DNA from: Xanthomonas fragariae
GTDB lineage: Bacteria > Pseudomonadota > Gammaproteobacteria > Xanthomonadales > Xanthomonadaceae
DNA: 64,000 bases
Assembly: GCF_017603965.1 (NCBI RefSeq)
Contig: NZ_CP071955.1
Coordinates: 2,914,001 to 2,978,000 of the forward strand
Reading direction: 5' to 3'
Shown here: piece after piece, positions 28,548 to 37,300 of the stretch
Numbering within the stretch: position 1 is the first letter of the stretch
Layout: the number at the start of each line of letters is the position of its first letter
Notes under the pieces: generated by a model
The model's database searches: none
The model's input: the letters and a program-made list of their open reading frames with translations, nothing else
Told to the model about the DNA's origin: nothing
Program-made: the position numbers and the translations under genes

Positions 28548-28691
28548 GGGTGTGCTCCGGGAAGCTAGGGGTTGAGGAAAGGTGGCTAGTTTAGACCGCG
28601 CGACAAGACAGGTGCACGCGCATCGGTCGGGTTGGTCGTTGCTGCGGATTGCACGATGCCGGCCGCTGTCTGTGCGGCCGGCATCGCCTCA

Positions 28692-29801
28692 TCATTGGCC
28701 GAGTACGCCGGGCTGCGCGTGGCCATCGCGCACGAACGGAAACTTCACCACGCGCAACGGCAGCTGCTTGCCGCGGATGTCCACGCGCAACGCGTCGATA
28801 CTGCCGGCTGGCACGCGCGCAAACGCGATCGCCTTGCCCAGCGTCGGCGAGAACGTGCCGGACAGGATCTCGCCCTCGCCAACGGCGGTGAGCACGGTCT
28901 GACCGTGCCGCAGCACTCCCTTGTCATCCATCACCACACCGATCAGTTGACGCGGCGCGCCCTGTGCCTTTTGCGCTTCGAGCACGGCGCGGCCGATGAA
29001 GTCGCGACCTTCGTCCAATGTGATCGTCCAGGCCAGTGCGGCTTCATACGGGCTGACCGTGTCATCCATGTCCTGCCCGTAAAGATGCATGCCTGCTTCC
29101 AGACGCAAGGTGTCGCGTGCACCCAGACCGGCCGGTTCGACGCCTTGCGCGAGCAGCGCGTTCCAGAATGCGACGGCGGCGTCTTGCGGCAACACGATCT
29201 CGAAACCGTCTTCGCCGGTGTAGCCGGTGCGTGCGAGGAACAGGTCAACGCCATCGCTCGAACGCGTCTGCAATGCGGCAAAACGGCCGAGCTTGCTCGC
29301 CGCAGCAGTGGCGTCCGGATCCAACAACTTGATGACCTTGGCGCGGGCGTTGGGGCCTTGTACCGCGATCATCGCCAAGTCATTGCGCTCTTCCACGTGC
29401 ACCTGGAAGCGCGCAGCCTGCTCGCAGATCCACTGCAGATCTTTTTCGCGAGTGGCGGCATTGACCACCAGACGGAAGAACTTTTCGCTCATGAAGTAGA
29501 CGATGAGGTCGTCGATCACCCCGCCCTGCGGATTGAGCATGCAGGTGTACAGCGCCTTGCCGGAAACCTTGAGCTTGTCCACCGAGTTGGCGAGCAGATA
29601 ACGCAGGAACTCGCGCACGCGTGCGCCGCGCAAATCGACCACGGTCATGTGGCTGACATCGAACATGCCGGCGTCGCGACGCACCTGATGGTGTTCGTCC
29701 AGTTGCGAGCCGTAATGGATCGGCATGTCCCAACCGCCGAAGTCGACCATCTTGGCGCCGAGCGCACGATGGGTGTCGTTGAGGATGGTCTTCTGGGTCA
29801 T
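28692..29801 (-). CDS. gcvT: Aminomethyltransferase (glycine cleavage T protein)
   Basis: A 369-residue tetrahydrofolate-dependent enzyme. Motifs are [20 protein letters not shown] near the start, [47 protein letters not shown] and [20 protein letters not shown]. It releases ammonia and passes a one-carbon unit to folate. The start at 29801 (MTQKTILND) gives the normal N-terminus; 37 further in-frame codons upstream are not conserved. GATAAT upstream may be a -10 box. No glycine riboswitch is visible in the leader. Confidence 0.95.
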   Translation of the reverse strand: MTQKTILNDTHRALGAKMVDFGGWDMPIHYGSQLDEHHQVRRDAGMFDVSHMTVVDLRGARVREFLRYLLANSVDKLKVSGKALYTCMLNPQGGVIDDLIVYFMSEKFFRLVVNAATREKDLQWICEQAARFQVHVEERNDLAMIAVQGPNARAKVIKLLDPDATAAASKLGRFAALQTRSSDGVDLFLARTGYTGEDGFEIVLPQDAAVAFWNALLAQGVEPAGLGARDTLRLEAGMHLYGQDMDDTVSPYEAALAWTITLDEGRDFIGRAVLEAQKAQGAPRQLIGVVMDDKGVLRHGQTVLTAVGEGEILSGTFSPTLGKAIAFARVPAGSIDALRVDIRGKQLPLRVVKFPFVRDGHAQPGVLGQ

Positions 29802-29922
29802 GCGCGCCGGTCCAAAGGATAAGACAGCCATTATCGCTGCCAGGCCGCGCTTGGGGGGAACGGCATGCGCACGCTGGCAGGCAATGCGCAACCCGCGCCG
29901 GAGCAGCGACATACCGCGTTGC

Positions 29923-30257
29923 TCAGGCGCTACGCGGCGAGAACGTGATGACCGCCATGCCGAGCAGGCAACAGGCAGCGCCCGGCAGATCCCAACGCGT
30001 CGGCGTCACCTGCTCCGCATACCACAGCCACGGCAAGGCGCTGGCGATACGGACGCCACCATAGGCGGCGTAGACACGCCCGCTGGGATCCGGATGCAGG
30101 CTCAACAGCCATTACAGATGGCAAGGCTCAGCGCGGTCGGCAGCAGCAGCCACACGCTGCTACCTTTGCGCAGCGATAGAGGAGGAACATAGCAGCCGAC
30201 CAGTTCGGCAATCGCGGTGGCCGCGAACAGCAGCAGCGTAGTGGGCGCGAAGTTCAT
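29923..30257 (-). pseudogene. ynfA: YnfA (UPF0060) membrane protein, frameshifted
   Basis: From the ATG at 30257 the frame reads [20 protein letters not shown] and [14 protein letters not shown], the first two helices of YnfA, then hits a stop after CNGC. The rest of the protein continues in another frame: [38 protein letters not shown] and FSPR. A small deletion around 30112-30125 therefore splits the gene. YnfA is a four-helix small transporter-like protein. The start codon overlaps the mazG stop (ATGA), so it was the second gene of a mazG-ynfA operon. Confidence 0.85.
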
Positions 30258-31228
30258 GCGTGGCGTGGCGTGTTGGAGCTTGGCGTGTTGGAGCGTGGTT
30301 TGTCGAAGTCTGCCTGATGCACGTCCGGGTTGTCGGGAGCTTGCTCGCCGACGGCAGGTTCATCGGAACTAGGCGCGTGGAGGGCTGGCTTGTCGAGAGC
30401 CGATACGTCACCACCTCGCTCGCCACGCTTGACCTGTTGCCATAGCGCTTCCTGCTCACTCAACGACAACGCTGCCAACGTGGTGCCCATAGCGTGCGCC
30501 TGCACTTCCATCGCACGGAAGCGGCGTTCGAATTTCAGGTTGGCGTGTCGAAGCGCGGCGCCGACATCGACCTTGGCGTGCCGCGCCAAGTTGGCGCAGA
30601 CGAACAACACATCGCCGAGCTCGTCCTCCAGCCGGGCCTGATTGTCGGCCACCGGGCCGCGTGCGAATTCCACCCGCAGCTCTTCGATTTCTTCCTGCAG
30701 TTTTTCCAGCACCGGCACAGGGCCCGGCCAGTCGAAGCCAACCCGCGCCGCGCGCGATTGCAGCTTGGTGGAGCGCTGCCATTCCGGCAGACCGCGCGCG
30801 ATGCCGGCGAGTGCGGAGTCGTCCTGGTTGCCGGCGGCGCGGCGTTCGTCGCGCTTGATCTGCTCCCAGTTGGCGCGCACGGCCTGCGCGTCTTCGGCCT
30901 GTTGCTCGGCGAATACGTGCGGATGGCGGCGCACCAGCTTGTCGCTGAGTGCGGCAACCACGTCGGCAAACCCGAAGGCGCCCTGCTCGGTAGCCATCTG
31001 TGCGTGGAAGACCACTTGCAGCAGCAGGTCGCCCAATTCGTCGCGCAGACCCGGCAGGTCGTTGCGGTCGATCGCATCGGCAACTTCGTATGCTTCTTCG
31101 ATCGTATACGGCGCGATGCTGGCGAAGGTCTGCTCCACATCCCAAGGACAGCCGTGCTCACGATCGCGCAGGCGCGCCATCAGCTGCAGCAGGTGCTGGA
31201 TGTTACCGGTCGGCGGGGTCTGAGGCAT
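30254..31228 (-). CDS. mazG: Nucleoside triphosphate pyrophosphohydrolase MazG
   Basis: A 324-residue MazG with two domains. The first holds the metal-binding EExxE and ExxD helices ([29 protein letters not shown]). The second has a similar pair ([13 protein letters not shown] and [18 protein letters not shown]). It hydrolyses NTPs to NMPs, cleaning non-canonical nucleotides or tuning ppGpp. The final ~50 residues after VKRGERGGD are unusual: a low-complexity Pro/Ser/Asp tail ([16 protein letters not shown]..., TPSSNTP) encoded by short DNA repeats (TTGGCGTGTTGGAG). E. coli MazG lacks it. The stop overlaps the broken ynfA. Confidence 0.92.
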   Translation of the reverse strand: MPQTPPTGNIQHLLQLMARLRDREHGCPWDVEQTFASIAPYTIEEAYEVADAIDRNDLPGLRDELGDLLLQVVFHAQMATEQGAFGFADVVAALSDKLVRRHPHVFAEQQAEDAQAVRANWEQIKRDERRAAGNQDDSALAGIARGLPEWQRSTKLQSRAARVGFDWPGPVPVLEKLQEEIEELRVEFARGPVADNQARLEDELGDVLFVCANLARHAKVDVGAALRHANLKFERRFRAMEVQAHAMGTTLAALSLSEQEALWQQVKRGERGGDVSALDKPALHAPSSDEPAVGEQAPDNPDVHQADFDKPRSNTPSSNTPRHA

Positions 31229-31413
31229 CGTGTATTCCTGGGGCGTTATGCAGTTGAGGTGCGCTGCCTACGCAATAGCGCGGCAGCGACTCAGAACCAT
31301 CGCAGCGGCATCATGCAGCGGAGGCGAGCGGTAGCAGGAATCTACAATTTCACTTCATGAGGACTTTGCGCACTCACTGCCGCGTCGCATGCACAGTCAT
31401 CTAGTAGCGGCGC

Positions 31414-32214
31414 TCACGCAAGCCAATCGCGCCACGGCAGATTGGGATCGCCCAACGCAACGAACTCGCCATTGAGCAAGCTGTCGCGGCGGTTGTAGCG
31501 AAACGGCTTGCCGGTGCCGCTGGCCAACAACACGCCACCGGCAGCATGCAACACGCATTGGCCGGCAGCGGTGTCCCACTCGGAGGTGGGACCAAAGCGC
31601 GGGTAGACATCCAGGTCGCCTTCGGCGATGCGGCAGAACTTCAACGACGACCCTTGCGCAACCACATCGATCTGGCCCATGCGCGCGAGCGCGGCGGCGG
31701 TGCGCGCGTCGCGGTGCGACCGGGTGGCCGCAACCCGCAACGGTGTAGCCGCGGGAATGCGCGTGTGCAGCATCTGGTCGCGGTCGCCATCGCGACGGAA
31801 GGCGTTCTCGCCACGTGCGGCATACCAGACACGCCCATCGACCGGCGCCTGCACCACACCTAGCACCGGCGCGCCCATATGGATGAGTGCGATGTTGACG
31901 CTGAACTCGCCGTTGCGCTTGACGAATTCGCGCGTGCCGTCGAGCGGATCGACCAACCAATAAGTGGTCCAGGACTGTCGCTCTTCCCAGTCCACGTGTG
32001 TGGATTCTTCCGACAACACCGGCACGTCCGGGGCGACCCGGCGCAGCCCGTCGACGATGACGCGATTGGCGGCCAGGTCGGCCTGGGTCAACGGGCTGGT
32101 GTCGGCCTTGATCTCTACTGCGAAGTCCTGCGCGTACACCTCCATGATCGCCGCCCCCGCATCGCGCGCGATGGCGATCACGGCTTCGCGCAATTCCATC
32201 GGGATGCGGATCAT
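31414..32214 (-). CDS. cysQ: 3'(2'),5'-bisphosphate nucleotidase CysQ
   Basis: A 266-residue inositol-monophosphatase-fold enzyme that recycles 3'-phosphoadenosine 5'-phosphate from sulphate assimilation. Metal sites are LSEEST, WLVDPLDGTREFVKRNGEFSV and SEWDTAAGQCVLHAAGG. The start at 32214 overlaps the upstream nudix gene by ATGA and gives MIRIPMELREAV, so it is preferred over the in-frame ATG 18 bp upstream. nudE-like, cysQ and the more distant mazG all act on nucleotide phosphates, a functional grouping. Confidence 0.93.
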   Translation of the reverse strand: MIRIPMELREAVIAIARDAGAAIMEVYAQDFAVEIKADTSPLTQADLAANRVIVDGLRRVAPDVPVLSEESTHVDWEERQSWTTYWLVDPLDGTREFVKRNGEFSVNIALIHMGAPVLGVVQAPVDGRVWYAARGENAFRRDGDRDQMLHTRIPAATPLRVAATRSHRDARTAAALARMGQIDVVAQGSSLKFCRIAEGDLDVYPRFGPTSEWDTAAGQCVLHAAGGVLLASGTGKPFRYNRRDSLLNGEFVALGDPNLPWRDWLA

Positions 32215-32759
32215 GGATGGCGCTCCAGCCACTCGCGCGCAATGAACAAGGCGGCCAGCGAGCGGCCTTCGGAAAAATCTTCGCGTAGCATCAATTCGTC
32301 CAGACGTGCGATCGGCCAGGGCACCACTTCCATCTCTTCCGGCTCATCGCCCATCAGGCGCTCGGGATAGAGATCGCGTGCCAGTACCAACCAGGATTGG
32401 TGACTCATGTATGTAGGAGCGAGCGTCATCGCGCGCAGTACCTGCACCTGACGTGCGCCGTAGCCGGCTTCTTCTTTGAGCTCGCGGTCGGCCGCCTGCT
32501 CCGGCGTCTCGCCGGCATCGATGCGGCCTTTGACCAGGCCCAGCTCGTAGCGATGCACGCCGGCCGCGTACTCGCGCACCAGCAGCACGGTCTGCGCGTC
32601 GAGCATTGGCGCCACCACCACGGCGCCGTGGCCCTGGCTGAGTTGGCGTTCGTACAAACGGCGCTGCCCATTGGAAAATTCCAGATCCAGTTGCTGTCGA
32701 CGGAACGGGCCGTCACCCAGATCGGTGATCTTGTGGATGGTCGGCAGGCGCGGGCTCAT
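32211..32759 (-). CDS. nudE: Nudix hydrolase, NudE type (ADP-compound hydrolase)
   Basis: A 182-residue nudix protein. The nudix box reads GRIDAGETPEQAADRELKEEAG. Upstream is FEMPNG-like LEFSNGQRRLYERQ, and downstream YMSHQSWLVLARDLYPE and EPEEMEVVPWP, all matching NudE. Likely substrates are ADP-ribose, NADH or Ap3A. The start at 32759 (MSPRLPTIHKI) is chosen because the family domain begins right after. It is divergent from bioA by about 40 bp and overlaps cysQ by 4 bp. Confidence 0.88.
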   Translation of the reverse strand: MSPRLPTIHKITDLGDGPFRRQQLDLEFSNGQRRLYERQLSQGHGAVVVAPMLDAQTVLLVREYAAGVHRYELGLVKGRIDAGETPEQAADRELKEEAGYGARQVQVLRAMTLAPTYMSHQSWLVLARDLYPERLMGDEPEEMEVVPWPIARLDELMLREDFSEGRSLAALFIAREWLERHP

Positions 32760-32800
32760 GCGTAACACGCAGCAGCGGAGCCGACCGATAGAATAGGCGT

Positions 32801-34219
32801 ATGCATCGACATGTTCATGAACCCGAAATCCTAGCAGACCACGCAGCCTCCCAAGCTGCCGAACATTGGCGGCAACGCGATCTTGCGGTGCTCTGGCACC
32901 CCTGCACGCAGATGCGTGAGCACCCGCACACACTTCCGCTGGTGCCGATCGCACGCGGCGACGGTGCGTGGCTGGTCGGTCACGATGGCCGCCGCTATTT
33001 GGATGCGGTCGGCAGTTGGTGGACCAACCTGTTTGGCCATACCGAACCGCGCATCGGTGCGGCTATCGCGCGGCAGGCCGGCGAACTGGAGCAGGTGATG
33101 CTGGCCGGCTTCACGCACTCGCCGGCAGTGCAGCTGGCCGAGCGGCTGTTGGCGATCGCGCCGCGTCAGGCCGGCCGCGCGCCGTTGTCCAAAGTGTTCT
33201 ATGCCGACAACGGTTCGGCCGGCGTGGAAGTGGCATTGAAGATGGCCTTCCATTACTTTCACAATCGCGGCGAGCACCGCCGCACGCGCTTCGTCGCGCT
33301 GGAAAACGGCTACCACGGCGAGACCATCGGTGCGCTGTCGGTCGGCGACATTCCGTTGTACCGGCGCGTGTATGCGCCGCTGTTGCTGGAATCGATGTTC
33401 GCGCCCTCGCCCGACGCCTATCTGGCCGAACCCGGACAGACCGCGGAAGACTACGCGCTGCAAGCGGCCGACGCGCTGCAGGCAATGTTCGAACGATCGC
33501 CCGGCGAAATCTGCGCGCTGATTCTGGAGCCGCGCGTGCAATGTGCGGGCGGCATGCGCATGTACCACCCGGTCTATCTGCGCCGCGCGCGCGAATTATG
33601 CGATGCGCATGGCGCGTTTTTGATCGCCGACGAGATTGCGACCGGCTTCGGTCGTACCGGCACCTTGTTCGCCTGCGAACAGGCCGGCGTCATGCCCGAC
33701 CTGTTGTGCTTGTCCAAAGGACTCACCGGCGGCTTCCTGCCGTTGTCGGCGGTACTGGCAACGCAGCAGGTGTACGAGGCTTTCCTCGACGATTCGCGCG
33801 AGCGCGCGTTCCTGCATTCGCATAGCTACACCGGCAATCCGCTGGCGTGTGCGGCCGCATTGGCGACCTTGCAAATCTTCGCAGACGACGACGTGGTTGC
33901 GCGCAACCAGCACACCGCAGAGCACATGGCCACGCTCGCTGCGCAGATAGGCGAACACAGCGCGGTGGCGGACGTGCGTCAGGCCGGCATGATCGTTGCG
34001 TTCGAACTCACCCAAGGTGGCGACAAACGCACGCCGTTTCCAGCGACGGCACGGGTTGGCCTGAAGGCGTATCGCGCTGCGTTGGAACGCGGCGTGGTGC
34101 TGCGCCCGCTCGGCGACGTGTTGTATTGGATGCCGCCGTACTGCGTGGACCAGACGCAACTTGCGCTGCTGGCCGCGACCACACGCCATGCCATCGAGCA
34201 GGCCGTTGCATGCGCCTGA
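32801..34219 (+). CDS. bioA: Adenosylmethionine-8-amino-7-oxononanoate aminotransferase
   Basis: A 472-residue class-III PLP aminotransferase of biotin synthesis, converting KAPA to DAPA with SAM as amino donor. Motifs are LWHPCTQM near residue 31, DAVGSWWTNLFGH, DNGSAGVEVALKM, YHGETIGALSVGD, DEIATGFGRTGTLFACE and the PLP lysine in LCLSKGLTGGFLPLS near residue 305. The N-terminal ~20 residues are His-rich and slightly longer than usual. The 3' end overlaps rsmE by 10 bp, so the two are co-transcribed. Confidence 0.95.
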   Translation: MHRHVHEPEILADHAASQAAEHWRQRDLAVLWHPCTQMREHPHTLPLVPIARGDGAWLVGHDGRRYLDAVGSWWTNLFGHTEPRIGAAIARQAGELEQVMLAGFTHSPAVQLAERLLAIAPRQAGRAPLSKVFYADNGSAGVEVALKMAFHYFHNRGEHRRTRFVALENGYHGETIGALSVGDIPLYRRVYAPLLLESMFAPSPDAYLAEPGQTAEDYALQAADALQAMFERSPGEICALILEPRVQCAGGMRMYHPVYLRRARELCDAHGAFLIADEIATGFGRTGTLFACEQAGVMPDLLCLSKGLTGGFLPLSAVLATQQVYEAFLDDSRERAFLHSHSYTGNPLACAAALATLQIFADDDVVARNQHTAEHMATLAAQIGEHSAVADVRQAGMIVAFELTQGGDKRTPFPATARVGLKAYRAALERGVVLRPLGDVLYWMPPYCVDQTQLALLAATTRHAIEQAVACA

Positions 34220-34944
34220 CCCGCTCCCATGTTGCGCTGCCGCTGCACTGCGATCAGGAAGTCACGCTGCCCGAGGAATCGGCCAATCATCTGTTGCGCG
34301 TGTTGCGACTGCGCCAGGGCGATGCGTGCATCCTGTTCAACGGCGATGGCAGCGATTACCACGCACGCATCACCGTGGCCGGCAAGCGTGAGGCACGCGC
34401 GATGGTGGAACGTGCCGAGCCGCTGGCGAACGAATCGCCACTGCGGATCACCTTGCTCCAGGGCATCGCACGCGGCGAGAAGATGGATCTGGTTTTGCAG
34501 AAGGCCACCGAGTTGGGCGTTGCGGCGATCGTGCCGGTCAACGCCGAGCGCACCGAGGTCAAGCTCGATCCGGCACGCATGGAAAAACGCGTTGCGCATT
34601 GGCGCAGCGTGGTGGTGTCGGCGTGCGAACAATCCGGGCGCGCACGCGTTCCGCATCTGGCTGCGCCACTCGGCCTGCTGGAAGCCGCGCAGGCAAGCGA
34701 TCCGCGCGAACTAAGGTTGACGTTGGACCCGCAGGGCGAGCATCGCCTGAGCACGCTGCCGGCAAGCATCCAACAGAGTGTGATCGTGGCGATCGGGCCG
34801 GAAGGCGGCTGGTCGCCACGCGATCGCACGATTCTCGGCGCGGCTGGTTTCAGCGGTCTGCGATTGGGCCCACGCATTTTGCGCACAGAAACCGCAGGGC
34901 TGGCAGCGGTTGCAGCGCTGCAGTCGCGGCTTGGGGATCTTTAA
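34210..34944 (+). CDS. rsmE: 16S rRNA (uracil(1498)-N(3))-methyltransferase
   Basis: A 244-residue SPOUT methyltransferase. N-terminal PUA-like part: MRLTRSHVALP and HLLRVLRLRQGDAC. Catalytic knot: LLQGIARGEKMDLVLQKATELG, AIGPEGGWSPRDR and LGPRILRTETAGLAAVAALQ. It methylates U1498 of 16S rRNA. The ATG at 34210 lies within the end of bioA. Immediately downstream lies an IS3 scar and a repeat copy, so no further operon genes remain. Confidence 0.94.
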   Translation: MRLTRSHVALPLHCDQEVTLPEESANHLLRVLRLRQGDACILFNGDGSDYHARITVAGKREARAMVERAEPLANESPLRITLLQGIARGEKMDLVLQKATELGVAAIVPVNAERTEVKLDPARMEKRVAHWRSVVVSACEQSGRARVPHLAAPLGLLEAAQASDPRELRLTLDPQGEHRLSTLPASIQQSVIVAIGPEGGWSPRDRTILGAAGFSGLRLGPRILRTETAGLAAVAALQSRLGDL

Positions 34945-34983
34945 GGCCTTGCCATCTTGCCATCTGGCAGCGTGCTTTCGACC

Positions 34984-35158
34984 TGAGTCGCCCCGTCTTT
35001 CCTAGACACCTTGCGGCCATGATTCACAGCAGCAATAGGGGTGTCTATGAGCAGCAAGCGATACACGCAAGAGTTCGAGGTCGAGGCGGTCAAGCAGGTC
35101 GCTGACCGTGGGCACTCGATCGCCGATGTGGCAAGTCGGCTCGGCATATCGATCCTAA
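34984..35158 (+). mobile_element. IS3-family left-end fragment with truncated orfA
   Basis: The segment starts TGAGTCGCCCCGTC, matching the TGAnnCGCCCCG ends of the IS3 element at 63346. It contains the start of an orfA transposase from ATG 35047 (MSSKRYTQEFEVEAVKQVAD, RGHSIADVASRLGIS). The frame ends at the edge of repeat copy B, and nothing else of the element survives. It is a scar left by insertion followed by deletion. Confidence 0.75.
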
Positions 35159-35161
35159 AAT

Positions 35162-35306
35162 AGAGCGGCTAACAAAACGTAGCGAGCAGTCGTCAGCTCG
35201 GTGGGGACGGCGCGGAGGAACCGGAGTGTACGCGTGAGTACATGCCAATTCGGAGCACCAGCCGCGCCCGCCTGGCGGTGAGCGCAGTCGTTTTGTTAGC
35301 CGTTCT
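35162..35306 (+). repeat. Dispersed inverted repeat family, copy B
   Basis: 145 bp with ends AGAGCGGCTAACAAAACG and CGTTTTGTTAGCCGTTCT. The core GGAGTGTACGCG and CCGCCTGGCGGTGAGCGCAGTCG are as in copy A. It joins directly to the truncated IS3 orfA. Positions 35307-35450 beyond it hold nothing recognisable. Confidence 0.88.
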
Positions 35307-35450
35307 AAATCCGATCCATCTAATGCTGGGACTGAATATCTAGCAAACCGGCATTCGACAATGCACTTGCTTAGCGCGCGGCATGCAGCCGATATCAGCG
35401 TTTGCGGCCGATCAGCGGCGACGTCCAACGTGCCACATCTTGCAAACGCA

Positions 35451-36089
35451 TTATCCCAGCGCGTGCGCCGGCACCGTCTGCTTGCCGGTGTGCGCCAACG
35501 CCTGCATATGTGTCACCACGCCACTGAACAACCGTGCGGTGGCGGCACTGCGAGTGCGGAAAATCTCTTCCAGCGCGCCGTAGTACCACAGCGTGCCCTC
35601 ACGCCCGGCGGTGAACACGTTGAAGATGTCCTGGCCCACGGCGGGGTTTTCCAGGTCCTGCACGATGGTCCGCGCGTTGTAAAGCTTGTCGCAGCCCGAC
35701 ACCAGCAATGCACGCTCCGGCGTCTTGCGTAGATGGTCCAGGTAGGCGAGCTTGCGCTCGCGCCAATCGCGTTTGCGCGCACTCCGAGTATTGTCCACCT
35801 CGGCCTTGTCTTCGGCAGCGGCGTCGGTACATGCCATCACGATGTCGGCCACCGCATTGCCGAACTGCGCGCGGATCGATGTCTCATGGCCGCCGCCGCA
35901 GTCTTCCACTACATCGTGCAACAAGCCGGCAATGGCCTGTTCTTCGTCGCCGCCGCATTCCAGCACTAGCGTCGATACGCCCAATAAATGGCTCAGATAC
36001 GGGATCTGCGTGCCCTTGCGCACCTGCCCGGCATGGGCGATGCGCGCGTAGTCCACGGCCAAGGCGTAGCGTTCGGTGAGAGCGGTCAT
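35451..36089 (-). CDS. HD-domain hydrolase (small SpoT/Mesh1-like)
   Basis: A 212-residue protein with an HD fold related to the (p)ppGpp hydrolase half of SpoT: ARIAHAGQVRKGTQIPYLSHLLGV (first His), AIAGLLHDVVEDCGG (HD pair), FGNAVADIVMACTDA and LLVSGCDKLYNARTIVQD. No synthetase, TGS or ACT domain is present, so it is a small alarmone-hydrolase candidate; other phosphohydrolase activities are possible. The start at 36089 (MTALTERYAL) fits the domain edge. It is divergent from the EAL-domain gene. Confidence 0.8.
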   Translation of the reverse strand: MTALTERYALAVDYARIAHAGQVRKGTQIPYLSHLLGVSTLVLECGGDEEQAIAGLLHDVVEDCGGGHETSIRAQFGNAVADIVMACTDAAAEDKAEVDNTRSARKRDWRERKLAYLDHLRKTPERALLVSGCDKLYNARTIVQDLENPAVGQDIFNVFTAGREGTLWYYGALEEIFRTRSAATARLFSGVVTHMQALAHTGKQTVPAHALG

Positions 36090-36238
36090 GGGGGAGTCCG
36101 ATGCGAGCGATGGCGCAGTATCGCCGAGCCCGACCACGTGCGGAGTGAGGATGCCGCGAGGATGCCTGTGCAGACTCAATGACGCGCTGTTGCGGCCGAT
36201 ACCGCTAGGCTGACTCCACGCCGCACGATTGCTCAGCC

Positions 36239-36985
36239 ATGCCAACGCTTCCCGTCTGCAACGCCTGCCGCGATGGCCAGGATTTTCCCACCGCGATCAC
36301 GATGGCCTTTCAGCCGATCGTCGATGTGTCCACCCGTAGCATCTATGCCAGCGAAGCACTGGTGCGCGGGGTCAATGGCGAATCGGCCGGCAGCATTCTG
36401 GCCGCCGTCGATGAGCGCAACCGTTACGCCTTCGACCAAGCCTGCCGCGTCAAGGCGATCGAATGCGCAGCGCAGATCGCGCTTCCGACATTGCTATCGA
36501 TCAACTTCATGCCCAACGCGGTCTACAACCCCGAGCACTGCCTGCGCGCCACGCTCTCGGCCACCGAACAATACTGCTGGCCGCTGGACGCCATCATCTT
36601 TGAGGTCAGCGAGCAGGAACGCTTAGCCGACCCGGCACATCTGCTCTCGATCCTGCGCACCTATCGGGCGCACGGGATGAAAACCGCCATCGACGATTTC
36701 GGCGCCGGCTACTCGGGGCTCGGCCTGCTGGCCGATTTCCAACCGGACCTGCTCAAACTGGACATGGCCCTGATCCGCGGCATCAACACCGACCGCAGCC
36801 GCCAAGCCATCGTCTGCCACGTCACCCGCATGTGCGAAGAACTCGGCATCGCGGTGATCGCCGAAGGCATCGAACACCCTGACCAATGCCGCACCCTGCG
36901 CGACATGGGCATCGGCCTGCAACAAGGCTACCTGTTCGCCCACCCGCAAATCGGCGCGCTGCCGCAGGTGCATTGGCCGGAGTGA
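36239..36985 (+). CDS. EAL-domain c-di-GMP phosphodiesterase
   Basis: A 248-residue protein consisting of an EAL domain only. The signature reads SEALVRG (E-A-L retained). Metal and catalytic positions appear as SINFMPN, FEVSEQE, AIDDFGAGYSGLGLL, LLKLDMALIRG and VIAEGIEHPDQC. The DDFGAGYSG and the AEGIE segment suggest an active enzyme degrading c-di-GMP. A CNAC pair near the N-terminus (residues 7-10) could bind metal or sense redox state. It is divergent from the HD gene, and both act on signalling nucleotides. Confidence 0.9.
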   Translation: MPTLPVCNACRDGQDFPTAITMAFQPIVDVSTRSIYASEALVRGVNGESAGSILAAVDERNRYAFDQACRVKAIECAAQIALPTLLSINFMPNAVYNPEHCLRATLSATEQYCWPLDAIIFEVSEQERLADPAHLLSILRTYRAHGMKTAIDDFGAGYSGLGLLADFQPDLLKLDMALIRGINTDRSRQAIVCHVTRMCEELGIAVIAEGIEHPDQCRTLRDMGIGLQQGYLFAHPQIGALPQVHWPE

Positions 36986-37044
36986 ATGCATTGACTCCCC
37001 AATCCCGATTCTCAGCGGCGCTACCGTGCCGTCGCACACAGACC

Positions 37045-37300
37045 GCGGAATTGGCCCAAGTTGCGATGTCCGATCCGGCAGCTCCGCTTCCACCTCGTCT
37101 ACATAGCATCAGCCCCAACCTTCGGGTGGGTCGTAGGCTTCGATAATGGGGTGGCCGGTGGCGTGGCAATGTGCGGTGGCCACTCCTGCGGCACAGGCTT
37201 AGATGCACCCATGGACTATCGATGGCCCGGCATTGTTCGCAGCCAAGCGCACTCGGCGTGACCTCGGCAATCTGCGCGGTGTGTGGCAGTGGTCGCTCAT
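37045..37300 (-). pseudogene. UBP-type zinc-finger protein, broken
   Basis: Minus-strand frames give AQIAEVTPSALGCEQCRAID, SPWVHLSLC and RSGH, the start of a UBP-type zinc finger. After SGH about 15 residues carrying the next Cys/His ligands are missing and the frame changes. It resumes as HCHATGHPIIEAYDPPEGWG, then an in-frame TGA stands where Trp is expected, followed by CYVDEVEAEL. The start is also out of frame. Small UBP zinc-finger proteins often neighbour TrxB/cNMP fusion flavoproteins like the adjacent gene, supporting the identification. Confidence 0.75.

Noticed and set aside
29802..29922. Glycine riboswitch upstream of gcvT
   Set aside because: I looked for the paired aptamer core motifs in the leader and saw none.
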